DNA of 64,000 nucleotides, taken from positions 1-64,000 of the forward strand of contig NZ_JAQTQR010000002.1 in assembly GCF_028712165.1 (NCBI RefSeq), in the 5' to 3' direction. This DNA comes from Sulfuricurvum sp. Lineage in GTDB: Bacteria; Campylobacterota; Campylobacteria; Campylobacterales; Sulfurimonadaceae. Within the stretch, counting starts at the first letter, position 1. The number at the start of each line of letters is the position of its first letter. Of the stretch, positions 27,805 through 36,529 are shown piece by piece. The notes beneath the pieces are model-generated. The model saw only the letters and a program-made list of their open reading frames with translations, was not told where the DNA came from and ran no database searches. Made by a program: the position numbers and the translations under genes.

Positions 27805-28347
27805 ATGTCTATCGTCGTTCTGGGTGTCGGAAATGTGTTGGAAGAAGATGACGGAGTCGGCATTTATGCGGCGGCGTTTCTCAAAGCCAATTTTACCTTT
27901 AATGATCGTGTCCATATCATCAACGGAGGGGTCGAGGGGATCAATCTGCTGAACCTCTTTTTGGAAAATGCCTATATCATTATCCTCGATACGATCAATC
28001 TCGACGACACTCCCGGAAGCATTTACAATATCCCTTCCTACGAACTCAGCGGCTACGGCCTCAACAGCGGCGGTGCACATGAAGTGGGAGTCATGCAGTG
28101 TCTGGATATGATTGAGTTGATGGGACACCCCATGCCCGAATCCAATGTGATAGGGATTGTCCCTAAAAGTATTACGTTTCATATGGGGCTCAGTGCGGAA
28201 CTTGAAGAACGATTTGAAGCGTATATCGGAACTATCATCGGATATCTCAAATCATCATACGGAATTGATGTTGTAAAAAAAGAGACTTCAAAGAGTCTTT
28301 TGGAAATTATTGAAAAATTTAAATACCCGAGTCATCAAGGGTTGTGA
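27805..28347 (+). CDS. hydD: Hydrogenase maturation protease HydD (HyaD/HybD family)
   Basis: A 180-residue endopeptidase that removes the C-terminal peptide of NiFe large subunits after nickel insertion. Ligands are in place: GVGNVLEEDDGVG (acidic ligand near residue 15), IIILDT (Asp about 60) and AHEVGV (His about 92). Only the 13061 and 20378 large subunits in this window carry removable peptides, so these are the likely substrates. It lies 3 bp after its degenerate paralogue with AAAGGA upstream. Confidence 0.9.
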   Translation: MSIVVLGVGNVLEEDDGVGIYAAAFLKANFTFNDRVHIINGGVEGINLLNLFLENAYIIILDTINLDDTPGSIYNIPSYELSGYGLNSGGAHEVGVMQCLDMIELMGHPMPESNVIGIVPKSITFHMGLSAELEERFEAYIGTIIGYLKSSYGIDVVKKETSKSLLEIIEKFKYPSHQGL

Positions 28348-28407
28348 AATACAGATTTTATGCTTAAATGGTATAAAATGTTAACTATCTTGATCGCAGG
28401 TCATACT

Positions 28408-29442
28408 ATGAAACTTTTGAGTTTTTTATCGTTGTTTATATTGCCATGTTTAGTCTTTGCGAATGACGGTTTCGGAGCACTTGATGCTGGTGGGATCATT
28501 ATCGGAAAAACTGATGATATAGCGATGCAAAAAGAGGTTTTGGACATCAGTTACGACAAAATCAAAGTCGATTATGAATTTGTCAATGAAAGCGATAAAG
28601 ATATCACGGAGACGATAGTATTTCCTTTACCTCCGTATTATGTTGGTGACCCAAATCCAGCATATATCGGTACGATACCAGACTTTAAAGTTGTAGTTAA
28701 CGGTCAACCTGTAAAATTTAAGACGAAGGTGAGAGCCGTTACTGATGATGAAAATCGAACTGAAACTGATATTACCCAAAAGTTGAGAGGTATGGGCTTT
28801 AGTGATTATGATATTGTAATGGCTGCTTATAATATTAAAAAAATATTACAAGATAAAGCTGATATCCTCAAAAAAAATGGTTTACTTGATCAAGACTTTG
28901 TATACACTGGAGGTTGGGATATTGAATCGCTCTGGAAAAACTACGTAACCTACGAGTGGAAACAAACATTTAAAGCTCATCAAAAACTCAAAGTATCACA
29001 TACCTATACCCCTCTTCCAAGTAGTGGGATGAGTGCTTGTTATATAAATACTCTTTTGGGAGGAGATTTGCAAAGCTCGAGAGAAGGACTTGCTAAATAC
29101 TTATGTGCTGATGCAAAAACACTTGATAAATTAGATAATCTTGCCAAAAATGATCGTAATTGGCAGGGATATCCCTGCCTTCGAGGTGCTGATATAAGTT
29201 ATATTTTGCGCACAGCCAACACTTGGAAGGACGGTATAAGAGATTTTCATCTCATCCTTCGAAGCAAAACTCCTGATGAAACGGTTTCATCCTGCTTTTC
29301 AAAATCGATAAAACAAACCAGTCCGACAACTTACGAAGTAAAACTCAAAAACTTTAAACCCAAAAAAGATTTGTCCGTATATTTCGGAAATATTGATAAA
29401 AATGCACCATTTACAGAAGCGAAACCGCCGGTTTTTCAGTAA
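28408..29442 (+). CDS. DUF4424-family exported protein
   Basis: A 344-residue protein. The start 28408 is chosen because it opens a clean signal peptide (MKLLSFLSLFILPCLVFA, cleavage before NDGFG). The mature N-terminus NDGFGALDAGGIIIGKTDDIAMQKE is the DUF4424 hallmark. The rest is beta-rich with several Cys residues, probably periplasmic or surface-attached. Its function is not known. It begins 60 bp after hydD but its link to hydrogenase is unclear. Confidence 0.8.
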   Translation: MKLLSFLSLFILPCLVFANDGFGALDAGGIIIGKTDDIAMQKEVLDISYDKIKVDYEFVNESDKDITETIVFPLPPYYVGDPNPAYIGTIPDFKVVVNGQPVKFKTKVRAVTDDENRTETDITQKLRGMGFSDYDIVMAAYNIKKILQDKADILKKNGLLDQDFVYTGGWDIESLWKNYVTYEWKQTFKAHQKLKVSHTYTPLPSSGMSACYINTLLGGDLQSSREGLAKYLCADAKTLDKLDNLAKNDRNWQGYPCLRGADISYILRTANTWKDGIRDFHLILRSKTPDETVSSCFSKSIKQTSPTTYEVKLKNFKPKKDLSVYFGNIDKNAPFTEAKPPVFQ

Positions 29443-29446
29443 TAAT

Positions 29447-30133
29447 CTAAGGGTTATTAGAGCGAAAATAGAGATCTTCTAAAATCGCTACACGCTCCTT
29501 GATGGGAGTATTAAATTTAAACTCCGCCTCTTTGAGGTAGTAGGGGAAATGCTCTTTGCTTACCCCTTTAAAGGTAGTAATAAACTGTTCAAAATAGTGC
29601 CAAAACTTGGTAATCGCATTGTCATGCTCGGATATCTTGATGATTTTGCTCATACGCATAAATTTTGAAAACTCTTTATAATATACCCCTTCGAGATTAT
29701 CTTCCAAAAACTGTTGTTTGTACATATTTAGTGATGGCATAAGCAGAGTGTACACACGTTCTCCGTAGCTGAATGTCAGAAAATTATGGGAATCAAAGAT
29801 AGCCGTTTTATCACGTCGTTTGGACTTTTCGATATAAAGGTACTCTTCGTATTGGCTCTCCTGCGTTCGATGGAGATGGTAGTGATCCTCACAATACTCT
29901 GCACAAATATGCCGGAATTTCTGATAGTACTTTGAGACGGTAACGTAGGTTAAATTCAGGGATCTGGATGCTTCGAGCGCATTTTCATCATTGCAAAAAA
30001 ATTGGATAAGCGTTTTGATCTGATTGATTCGCATCGGACTGTACTTTTTTTTGCATACGGAACATTTAACCATCCCATCTGACAAATAATAAAGTGTGTG
30101 TTTGCAATAGATGCAGTGAGTTTGTCCGTTCAT
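29447..30133 (-). CDS. IS1595-type transposase-derived DNA-binding protein
   Basis: A 228-residue protein. A zinc ribbon (CIYCKHTL...CSVCKKKY, residues 7-30) and a helix-turn-helix (ALEASRSLNLTYVTVSKYYQKF) resemble the N-terminus of ISXO2/IS1595 transposases. The C-terminal end (ITKFWHYFEQFITTFKGVSKEHFPYYLKEAEFKFN) matches the end of their catalytic domain. The middle is short and the acidic triad is not clear, and no terminal inverted repeats flank the gene. It may be a domesticated transposase. It is divergent from the porin gene, with the shared motif at 30184 in between, so a regulatory role is plausible. Confidence 0.55.
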   Translation of the reverse strand: MNGQTHCIYCKHTLYYLSDGMVKCSVCKKKYSPMRINQIKTLIQFFCNDENALEASRSLNLTYVTVSKYYQKFRHICAEYCEDHYHLHRTQESQYEEYLYIEKSKRRDKTAIFDSHNFLTFSYGERVYTLLMPSLNMYKQQFLEDNLEGVYYKEFSKFMRMSKIIKISEHDNAITKFWHYFEQFITTFKGVSKEHFPYYLKEAEFKFNTPIKERVAILEDLYFRSNNP

Positions 30134-30183
30134 AAAGATATTGTATCGAAATTGGCATAGTATAAAAAATAGGCTAAATAGTT

Positions 30184-30212
30184 CTAAAAATATATAAGAA
30201 TACTATTTCTTC
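30184..30212 (+). promoter_or_regulatory. Shared nickel/hydrogenase motif upstream of the porin (copy 2)
   Basis: CTAAAAATATATAAGAA followed by TACTATTTCTTC. The first 17 bases are identical to those at 31516. A TATACT at 30236-30241 is a possible -10 box, exactly 23 nt after the motif, the same distance as in copy 3. Confidence 0.6.
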
Positions 30213-30294
30213 AATCGTATATTATTTACCAAAGTTATACTGCTTCATTTAGTGAATTTGTATTCATTATTCATAAAATGAAAGGTATTTCAAA

Positions 30295-31497
30295 ATGAAA
30301 AAAGCTTTGATGATGAGCTTTGCAATTGTTGCTGCATTAAGCGGGGAAACTATCGATGAAGCATTTAATGAGGGAAAAGCGAGCGGACAACTTCGTATCA
30401 CCTATGTAAATCAGGACAATGCAGTCGATATCGATACCTACGGCACATCTCTCGGAGGTCAGCTGAAATATGAGACGGGAAGAAGCAATAACGTCAAACT
30501 GGGAATAGCGGCATATATCAGCCAAAAAATCGGTTATGCAACCGGAGATGAGGAGGAGGGGAAAGCGAACCACGATTTGTTTGCTGCAAATGCTAAATCC
30601 TATGCGTATATAGGTGAAGGATATATCGATTACAGTGCAAATGACTTTTCTCTACGAGTAGGGCGTCAGCTCATCGATACTCCGCTAGCGGATACCGATG
30701 ATATCCGTATGCACCGAAACAGTTTTGAAGCGGCCATTGCTACCTATAGCGGAATCGACAAAACAACATTGGTTGGCGGATACATTACACGCTGGGCCGG
30801 ATACGATTCCGGAGATGATATCACTCACTTTAAAAAACTTGATACTGCAGACAGTCATGGTGCAGCTATTGTCGGTATACTCAATGAGAGTGTCGAAAAT
30901 CTTGCCGTGCAGGGATGGTATTACGGAATCGATAATGTGTCGAATATACTTTATACGGATGCAACCTACATGATTTCGGTCAATGAACTCATTGATGCCC
31001 AATTTTCCGGACAATACGGATACTTTGCTGAAAAAAAATCAAGTGATGTAGATGGGAGTGTATACGGTATCGCCGGTACATTTAATATAGGAATGGTATC
31101 TTTGGGTGCGGCATACAACAAAACAATCAACGATAATGGAAAAACAATCGTAAACGGCTTCGGCGGAGGCCCATACTTCACATCGATGGAAGAGATGAGT
31201 ATCGGTAGTATGGAAGATGCCAAAGCGTATCAGTTAAGTGGTGAATTGGATCTAGCAAGTATCGGAATCAAAGGATTGATGTTTAGTGCTTTGTACGGTA
31301 ATTTCAAAAGTGCACCTGCGGATTTAAACGTAAAAGAGATTGATTTGATCGCAGCCTATCAAATCAGTGAAGCGTTTAGCGCTGAAATGAGTTATGCAAT
31401 GATTGGGGATAAAAATAAAAATAGGTTGAATGACGGTATACATGATTACGATGGCGGTTATGATTACTTTCTTCTCCGTATGAGTTACAACTTTTAA
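30295..31497 (+). CDS. OprD-like outer-membrane porin, probably for nickel
   Basis: A 400-residue exported beta-barrel. The signal peptide covers about residues 1-18; strands alternate throughout, with RVGRQLIDTPLADTDDIRMHRNSFEA typical of the OprD family of Campylobacterota; the chain ends in a Phe (MSYNF), as outer-membrane porins do. Its position before nikMNQO and the motif it shares with that operon suggest it lets nickel through the outer membrane; the substrate is inferred. Confidence 0.85.
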   Translation: MKKALMMSFAIVAALSGETIDEAFNEGKASGQLRITYVNQDNAVDIDTYGTSLGGQLKYETGRSNNVKLGIAAYISQKIGYATGDEEEGKANHDLFAANAKSYAYIGEGYIDYSANDFSLRVGRQLIDTPLADTDDIRMHRNSFEAAIATYSGIDKTTLVGGYITRWAGYDSGDDITHFKKLDTADSHGAAIVGILNESVENLAVQGWYYGIDNVSNILYTDATYMISVNELIDAQFSGQYGYFAEKKSSDVDGSVYGIAGTFNIGMVSLGAAYNKTINDNGKTIVNGFGGGPYFTSMEEMSIGSMEDAKAYQLSGELDLASIGIKGLMFSALYGNFKSAPADLNVKEIDLIAAYQISEAFSAEMSYAMIGDKNKNRLNDGIHDYDGGYDYFLLRMSYNF

Positions 31498-31515
31498 TTT
31501 GAAACGCAGTAAGTG

Positions 31516-31544
31516 CTAAAAATATATAAGAAAGTATTGTTTTT
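31516..31544 (+). promoter_or_regulatory. Shared nickel/hydrogenase motif upstream of nikM (copy 3)
   Basis: CTAAAAATATATAAGAA followed by AGTATTGTTTTT. A -10 box TATAAT lies at 31568-31573, 23 nt downstream. This places the motif centre near -50, a common activator position. A weak dyad (TAAAAATA / TATTGTTTTTA) is present. Confidence 0.6.
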
Positions 31545-31612
31545 ACCTCTCTTTTAGGTTAACTACCTATAATTATTTCAAAACTGAATAACTATTCAAC
31601 AGAGGAGTTTTT

Positions 31613-32281
31613 ATGCATATTCCGGACGGTTTTATATCTCCCTCTACCTATCTTCCGGCAACGGTTGCAGCTATTCCTCTGCTGATGATAGCTTTTAAAA
31701 AAACAAAAGAAGCGATTAATGATGAATCTTTTGCCTTCTTATCCTCCCTTACCGCATTTTCCTTTGTCATTATGATGTTCAATATCCCTATTCCGGGAGG
31801 GACCAGCGGACATGCGATAGGGGCTGCAATTCTGGCGATAATGTTCGGTCCTTGGGTCGCGGCTTTTTGCATATCCCTTACCCTGTTTATTCAGGCTCTT
31901 GTTTTTGGGGATGGAGGACTTAGTGTGTTTGCTATTAACTCTCTGGCGATGGGGTTTGTTGCTTCGTTTGCAGCATTCTATGTTCACAAGCTCCTCAACA
32001 ACAGACTGAACAATTCGATCGTTCTGTTTCTATCCGGCTGGAGCGGTATCGTTGCCGCATCGTTTGTGGTCGCCGTAGCTTTGGGTATCCAGCCTCTTTT
32101 GGGTGTTGATTCTGTAGGACATCCGATTTATTTTCCGTTTGGGCTGAATGTTACTATCCCTGCTGTAGTCGGTTCACACGTTCTATTCTTCGGAGTTGTA
32201 GAGGGGTTTGCAACGATGTTGGTTATGAAATTTATTGCGAAAATCTCCAATCAGCGTACCAATAAAGAGGTGGTGATATGA
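31613..32281 (+). CDS. nikM: Nickel ECF transporter substrate-binding membrane protein NikM/CbiM
   Basis: A 222-residue membrane protein. The N-terminal MHIPDG is the family's metal-binding start, in which the Met-His amino end binds the ion. About seven helices follow, with GTSGHAIGAA in the middle. CbiM (cobalt) and NikM (nickel) cannot be separated by this sequence alone; the hydrogenase and hyp genes on both sides favour nickel. It overlaps the next gene by ATGA. Confidence 0.92.
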   Translation: MHIPDGFISPSTYLPATVAAIPLLMIAFKKTKEAINDESFAFLSSLTAFSFVIMMFNIPIPGGTSGHAIGAAILAIMFGPWVAAFCISLTLFIQALVFGDGGLSVFAINSLAMGFVASFAAFYVHKLLNNRLNNSIVLFLSGWSGIVAASFVVAVALGIQPLLGVDSVGHPIYFPFGLNVTIPAVVGSHVLFFGVVEGFATMLVMKFIAKISNQRTNKEVVI

Positions 32282-32580
32282 GTCAAAACAAAAAGTACCT
32301 GTTGGCTTTTATTCTAGTCCTGATCATTCTAACCCCACTTGGTCTTGTTGCACAAGGTCCTGCTTGGGGGGAATGGAGCGTAGAGGAGATCCGGGCTATG
32401 ATAGGTTTTGTTCCTCAATCGATTGAGAATACAAAGCCTCTGATCGGGGCAATCATTCCGGATTATGAAATCAGCGGACTTTCGCCTATCGCTTCTACCT
32501 GGATCAGTGCCGTTGTTGGCGCTCTCTTAGTCTTTGCGGTTATGGTTGGAATCAAAAAATCGGTGAAACGTGAAAGCTAA
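32278..32580 (+). CDS. nikN: Nickel transporter small subunit NikN/CbiN-like
   Basis: A 100-residue protein with two membrane helices (about 7-23 and 75-92) and a periplasmic loop containing QGPAWGEWSVEEI, like the PDGLE/CbiN-type accessory subunit of Ni/Co ECF transporters. It works with NikM in metal loading. It overlaps both neighbours. Confidence 0.8.
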   Translation: MSQNKKYLLAFILVLIILTPLGLVAQGPAWGEWSVEEIRAMIGFVPQSIENTKPLIGAIIPDYEISGLSPIASTWISAVVGALLVFAVMVGIKKSVKRES

Positions 32581-33118
32581 AACCTATCTCATTTTATACA
32601 TCGGTGCGCTCATAGCCATATCGATGTGCAAGAGCTATGAGCCTCTTTTAGCTGTCCTTGCAGTACTTTTGGTGATGTCCGGAAAATCGGTTTTAGTGAT
32701 TGGTCGCAGATCGTTGATTTTGGTTGCCCTTTTTTCACTCTTTATCACTCTGAGCTATTCGGTGATGCTGTATCTGCAAAATCAACCCTTTTGGAACTAT
32801 GTTCTAACCGTAAATCTGCGATCATTCGATATGGTATTTTTGACGCTCCTTTTTACGGCCAGAGTCAATATCTATGAGGCAGTCGCTTTTTCAAAAGATT
32901 TGAGCTTTTTACTGGTTTTGAGCGTCTCAAAAATCATGACAATGCAACGTGCTTTCGGAGACTATACCGACGCCCTCAAATCACGGACACTCAAAAAACC
33001 GACCCGAAATCAGATTTATGATTATCTGGGTTCGGCTATTGCAGGATTTTTGGATAAAAATATCCGAGAGAGCAAGGAAAATTTCGAAGCGATGAAATCG
33101 AGAGGATTTCATGTTTAG
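32570..33118 (+). CDS. nikQ: ECF transporter transmembrane subunit NikQ/CbiQ, short
   Basis: A 182-residue membrane protein, shorter than typical CbiQ (about 225-260). Helices are at the N-terminus and middle, and the coupling region with RAFGDYTDALKSRT and ESKENFEAMKSRGF (the two Ala-Arg-Gly-like coupling helices) is present. The start is GTG at 32570, overlapping nikN by 11 bp. It transmits ATP-driven motion from NikO to NikM. Confidence 0.8.
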   Translation: MKAKTYLILYIGALIAISMCKSYEPLLAVLAVLLVMSGKSVLVIGRRSLILVALFSLFITLSYSVMLYLQNQPFWNYVLTVNLRSFDMVFLTLLFTARVNIYEAVAFSKDLSFLLVLSVSKIMTMQRAFGDYTDALKSRTLKKPTRNQIYDYLGSAIAGFLDKNIRESKENFEAMKSRGFHV

Positions 33119-33821
33119 AGCTGAAAATATTACACTGAAACGTGATGACAGCACAGTTTTCGAAAATCTCAGCCTGTCTATCAATGCCGGAGAAAAAGTA
33201 GTGCTTCTGGGAGTAAACGGCAGCGGTAAAAGTACATTGCTGCGAATGTTGAACGGCTTGGTTTTTCCCGATAGCGGAGAACTGTTTTTTGAAGACAACC
33301 CACTCACAAAAAGGACGTTAAAAGATAAACATAAAAATGAATATTTCCGACGCAATGTCGGGCTTGTTTTTCAAAATATTGATGCGATGCTGTTTAACCC
33401 GAGTGTCTATGACGAGATCGCTTTCGGTGCGAGACAACTGGAGTTCGATGATGTCGACGCACGGGTGCGTAACTACGCAGAGTTGTTTGGTTTAACACCG
33501 TATCTGCAAAGTGTACCGTTCAAACTCAGCGGCGGACAAAAACAAAAACTCGCACTTGCATGTGTCATGTCCCTATCGCCAAAAGCGTTACTGCTGGATG
33601 AACCGACCAGTGCGCTAGACCCGGCAAGTACGGCAAAATTTCTCGATATCGTCGCTGCGCTCCCTATCACTACGATAACGGCGACGCATAATTTGACTAT
33701 TGCACCGAGGTTGGGTGAACGTGTCATTATTTTAGACGAAAACGGTAAAATCCTGTACGATGGTAAAAGCGAAGATGCTTATGAGATCGACCTGCTGACG
33801 CGGGCCGGATTGATAATTTAA
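33111..33821 (+). CDS. nikO: ECF transporter ATPase NikO/CbiO
   Basis: A 236-residue ABC ATPase. Walker A is GVNGSGKST (about 34-42), the Q-loop lies in VFQNIDAM, the signature is LSGGQKQK (about 140), Walker B is ALLLDEP (about 162) and the switch His is in TATHNL (about 194). It powers nickel uptake. It overlaps nikQ and precedes hypB by 24 bp, suggesting that nickel uptake and insertion genes are co-transcribed. Confidence 0.95.
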   Translation: MFRAENITLKRDDSTVFENLSLSINAGEKVVLLGVNGSGKSTLLRMLNGLVFPDSGELFFEDNPLTKRTLKDKHKNEYFRRNVGLVFQNIDAMLFNPSVYDEIAFGARQLEFDDVDARVRNYAELFGLTPYLQSVPFKLSGGQKQKLALACVMSLSPKALLLDEPTSALDPASTAKFLDIVAALPITTITATHNLTIAPRLGERVIILDENGKILYDGKSEDAYEIDLLTRAGLII

Positions 33822-33845
33822 AAATTAAATAACAAGGAAATAATA

Positions 33846-34721
33846 ATGTGTAAAGATTGCGGATGTTCTATAACAACAAACCACCACCAGCACGGACATA
33901 CCCATGTCGATGAATTCGGTCGGGAATATACCCACGTACATGATCATGAACACGATGAAGATGCACACCCTCACGAGGGGGGACATCACCATCATCATCA
34001 TGACGATGAACATTCTCATACCCATCAGGCAGCGCATGAGACATTGCACCATAACCCGCAGCTCAACGACACCAAAACGATTGCGGTGATCAAAAAGATT
34101 TTAGACAAAAACGACCAAGAAGCACACTATAACCGCGAGCACTTTAATGAACATGGAGTATTGGCGATCAATCTGATGAGTTCTCCCGGCAGCGGAAAAA
34201 CAACGCTGCTCGAAAAGATGGGTAGCCTAGCCCCGTTTAAATTCGGTGTCGTCGAAGGGGACTTGGAGACGTCACGCGATGCGGATCGTCTCAAAGCGGT
34301 TGGTATTCCTGCAGTGCAAATACAGACGGGAAGCGCGTGCCATCTGGATGCGTTTATGGTTCACAAAGGGCTGCATGATCTTCCTCTGGCCCCTTTGGAT
34401 GTCTGTTTTATCGAAAATGTCGGAAACCTCGTTTGTCCGGCAAGCTATGATGTGGGATCGCATCTCAATATCGTATTGGTTTCTATCCCTGAAGGAGAAG
34501 ATAAAATCGCCAAATATCCGGTGATGTTCAGGGCAGCCGATCTGATCCTTATTACGAAAACCGATCTGCTTCCGTATTTCCAATACGACATCGAGCGCGA
34601 AAAAGCCGAAGCCCGTAAAATCAAACCGAACGTTGATATTTTGGAAGTAAACATTAACGACGAAGCTTCGATCAAACGGGTGATCGAATGGATCGAATTT
34701 AAACGAAAGATGAGAGCATAA
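33846..34721 (+). CDS. hypB: Nickel-insertion GTPase HypB with a His-rich nickel store
   Basis: A 291-residue protein. The N-terminus has the CxxCGC site (MCKDCGC) that binds nickel with high affinity, then a long His-rich stretch (about 13-68) for nickel storage. The GTPase domain has SSPGSGKTT (about 112-120), a metal/dimer site including SACHLD, and the TKTDL base-recognition motif. With HypA it inserts nickel into the large subunits. It starts the hyp block. Confidence 0.97.
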   Translation: MCKDCGCSITTNHHQHGHTHVDEFGREYTHVHDHEHDEDAHPHEGGHHHHHHDDEHSHTHQAAHETLHHNPQLNDTKTIAVIKKILDKNDQEAHYNREHFNEHGVLAINLMSSPGSGKTTLLEKMGSLAPFKFGVVEGDLETSRDADRLKAVGIPAVQIQTGSACHLDAFMVHKGLHDLPLAPLDVCFIENVGNLVCPASYDVGSHLNIVLVSIPEGEDKIAKYPVMFRAADLILITKTDLLPYFQYDIEREKAEARKIKPNVDILEVNINDEASIKRVIEWIEFKRKMRA

Positions 34722-34723
34722 TT

Positions 34724-35017
34724 ATGTGTTTATCCATACCTTCAAAAGTGGTCAAAATCGATACGGATCTCAACATCGCTACGGTCGATACGATGGGTGT
34801 TCAGCGTACTGCCGGATTGGATTTGATGGAAGAGGGCTCTGTGCAAGTCGGCGATTACGTGTTGCTGCATATCGGATTTATTATGAACAAAATCGATGAA
34901 GAGGATGCTCTCGAATCGCTGAGGGTCTATCAGGAAATTCTCGAAAAACTCGATGAGGAAGAGCGTCGGCAACTTGTTCTCGAAGATGATAATTGTGTCA
35001 ATAGAGAAGCCCCATGA
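34724..35017 (+). CDS. hypC: Hydrogenase chaperone HypC
   Basis: A 97-residue small chaperone with the invariant N-terminal MCLSIPSKV, whose Cys2 carries the Fe(CN)2CO group between HypD and the large subunit. It lies 2 bp after hypB and overlaps hypD by 4 bp (ATGA). Confidence 0.96.
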   Translation: MCLSIPSKVVKIDTDLNIATVDTMGVQRTAGLDLMEEGSVQVGDYVLLHIGFIMNKIDEEDALESLRVYQEILEKLDEEERRQLVLEDDNCVNREAP

Positions 35018-36135
35018 GCTCTCTCGAACTCAAAGATCTTTATGATGGGTTTCGCGATCCCGAGGTTATAAAAGGGTATCAAAAACTGATTGCGGCAGAC
35101 GCACAAAAGCTCTCCCGTACCATCAACATCATGGAGGTATGCGGCGGACATACCCATACCATCATGAAATACGGTATTTTGCAGCTGTTGCCTGAGAATA
35201 TCAAATTCGTTCACGGTCCGGGGTGCCCTGTCTGTATCATGCCCAAAGAACGGATTGATCATGCCTATGTGCTCTCTCAGCAGCCAAACGTCATTTTGGT
35301 GACATTGGGCGACATGATCAAAGTCCCCGGAAGTAACGGAAGCTTGCAGGACGCACGGAGCAAAGGTGCGGACGTTCGTTTCGTCTACTCGCCTCTGGAT
35401 TGTCTGAAGATCGCAAAAGAGAATCCCGATAAAACGGTTATCTTCTTTGCCATAGGGTTTGAGACGACCACTCCGATGACTGCGGCGCTTTTGGATACGA
35501 TGATAAAGGAGAATATTACCAATATCCTCTTGCATCTCAACCATGTCACGGTTCCCGAACCGATGCGCGCGCTCATCAGTGACGAGGCGTGCATCATCGA
35601 TGCGTTTTTGGGGCCTTCGCATGTCAGTGTCATCAGCGGAAGCAAAATCTACGAAGAGTTTCCGCGAGATTGGGGAAAACCCATCGTCGTCAGCGGATTC
35701 GAGCCGGTGGACGTGATGCAGTCAATCAGTATGATTGTCAAACAGTTCATTGAAAATCGGTGTGAACTCGAAGTGGAATACCATCGCGCCGTGACGCGCG
35801 ATGGAAATCTTAAAGCCCAAGCGTTGAATGATAAATATTTCCATAAGGTAGACTTTCGCTGGCGCGGATTAGGCGATATCCCCCAAAGTGGACTGGGTCT
35901 GCGTCCGGAGTATGACCGATACAACGCCGAGAAGATTTACGATGCAGTACTGCCAAAAGAGGAGATCGACGATCATAAACTCTGCATCTGCGGCGATATC
36001 CTAAAAGGGAAAGCTTCTCCGCCGCAGTGTACTATATTTGGCACGGCGTGTAAACCGACAAGCCCGGTGGGGAGTTGTATGGTAAGTTCTGAGGGTGCAT
36101 GTGCGGCGTATTATAAGTATGGGAATTTGGTATAA
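35014..36135 (+). CDS. hypD: Iron-cyanide scaffold protein HypD
   Basis: A 373-residue scaffold on which Fe(CN)2CO is built. Conserved motifs are present: MEVCGGHTH (about 43-51), GPGCPVC (about 70-76), FAIGFETTTP (about 149) and the C-terminal Cys cluster (CICGDILKG, PPQCTIFGTAC, GSCMVSSEGAC) for the [4Fe-4S] cluster. It is the last gene of the first hyp segment. The next gene in the usual order, hypE, is 3.3 kb away. Confidence 0.97.
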   Translation: MSSLELKDLYDGFRDPEVIKGYQKLIAADAQKLSRTINIMEVCGGHTHTIMKYGILQLLPENIKFVHGPGCPVCIMPKERIDHAYVLSQQPNVILVTLGDMIKVPGSNGSLQDARSKGADVRFVYSPLDCLKIAKENPDKTVIFFAIGFETTTPMTAALLDTMIKENITNILLHLNHVTVPEPMRALISDEACIIDAFLGPSHVSVISGSKIYEEFPRDWGKPIVVSGFEPVDVMQSISMIVKQFIENRCELEVEYHRAVTRDGNLKAQALNDKYFHKVDFRWRGLGDIPQSGLGLRPEYDRYNAEKIYDAVLPKEEIDDHKLCICGDILKGKASPPQCTIFGTACKPTSPVGSCMVSSEGACAAYYKYGNLV

Positions 36136-36147
36136 TCTATAAAGATT

Positions 36148-36451
36148 ATGAATCTAAATAAGGCTTTGGAAGATACGGGAGAGAGTACGCCGTTTATAGA
36201 ATTTATCCTCAAAACTGAAAAATATTTTGAGTGAAAATGTCCCAATAAATGTCTCTAAAAATCGTTTGAATGAGATCGTAAAAATGATCGAAAAAAACAA
36301 AGAGATCACATCGATACAGATAGCCGAGCGATTAAAAGTAAGTGATAAAACCATCAAAAGGGATATGGCGACTCTCAAAGAGCAGGGGAGACTGCAGAGG
36401 GTTGGTAGTTTGAAAAGTGGGTATTGGGAAGTGTTGAATGATAGTGAATAA
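36148..36451 (+). pseudogene. Remnant of a Fic-family gene with a winged-helix end
   Basis: Codons from 36148 read MNLNKALEDTGESTPFIEFIL and soon meet a stop. The frame from about 36233 reads VPINVSKNRLNEIVKMIEKN...TIKRDMATLK...GYWEVL. In Fic proteins with a C-terminal winged helix these two stretches are close neighbours. The catalytic Fic domain (HxFx(D/E)GNGR) is absent. It is therefore a decayed 3' end, placed between hypD and the Septu-like pair. Confidence 0.7.
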
Positions 36452-36471
36452 TGCTGAAAGTATCTCGTCAT

Positions 36472-36490
36472 CCTCGGGCTTGACCCGGGG
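36472..36490 (+). repeat. REP-like palindrome
   Basis: The palindrome CCTCGGG-N5-CCCGGGG lies within the context CGTCATCCTCGGGCTTGACC, a kind of dispersed intergenic repeat seen in many bacterial genomes. It stands just before the 36530 gene and may mark the end of the inserted defence segment. Confidence 0.5.
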
Positions 36491-36529
36491 ATCCATCCCA
36501 AGAATAGAAATACGAAATTAGGAATTTAG

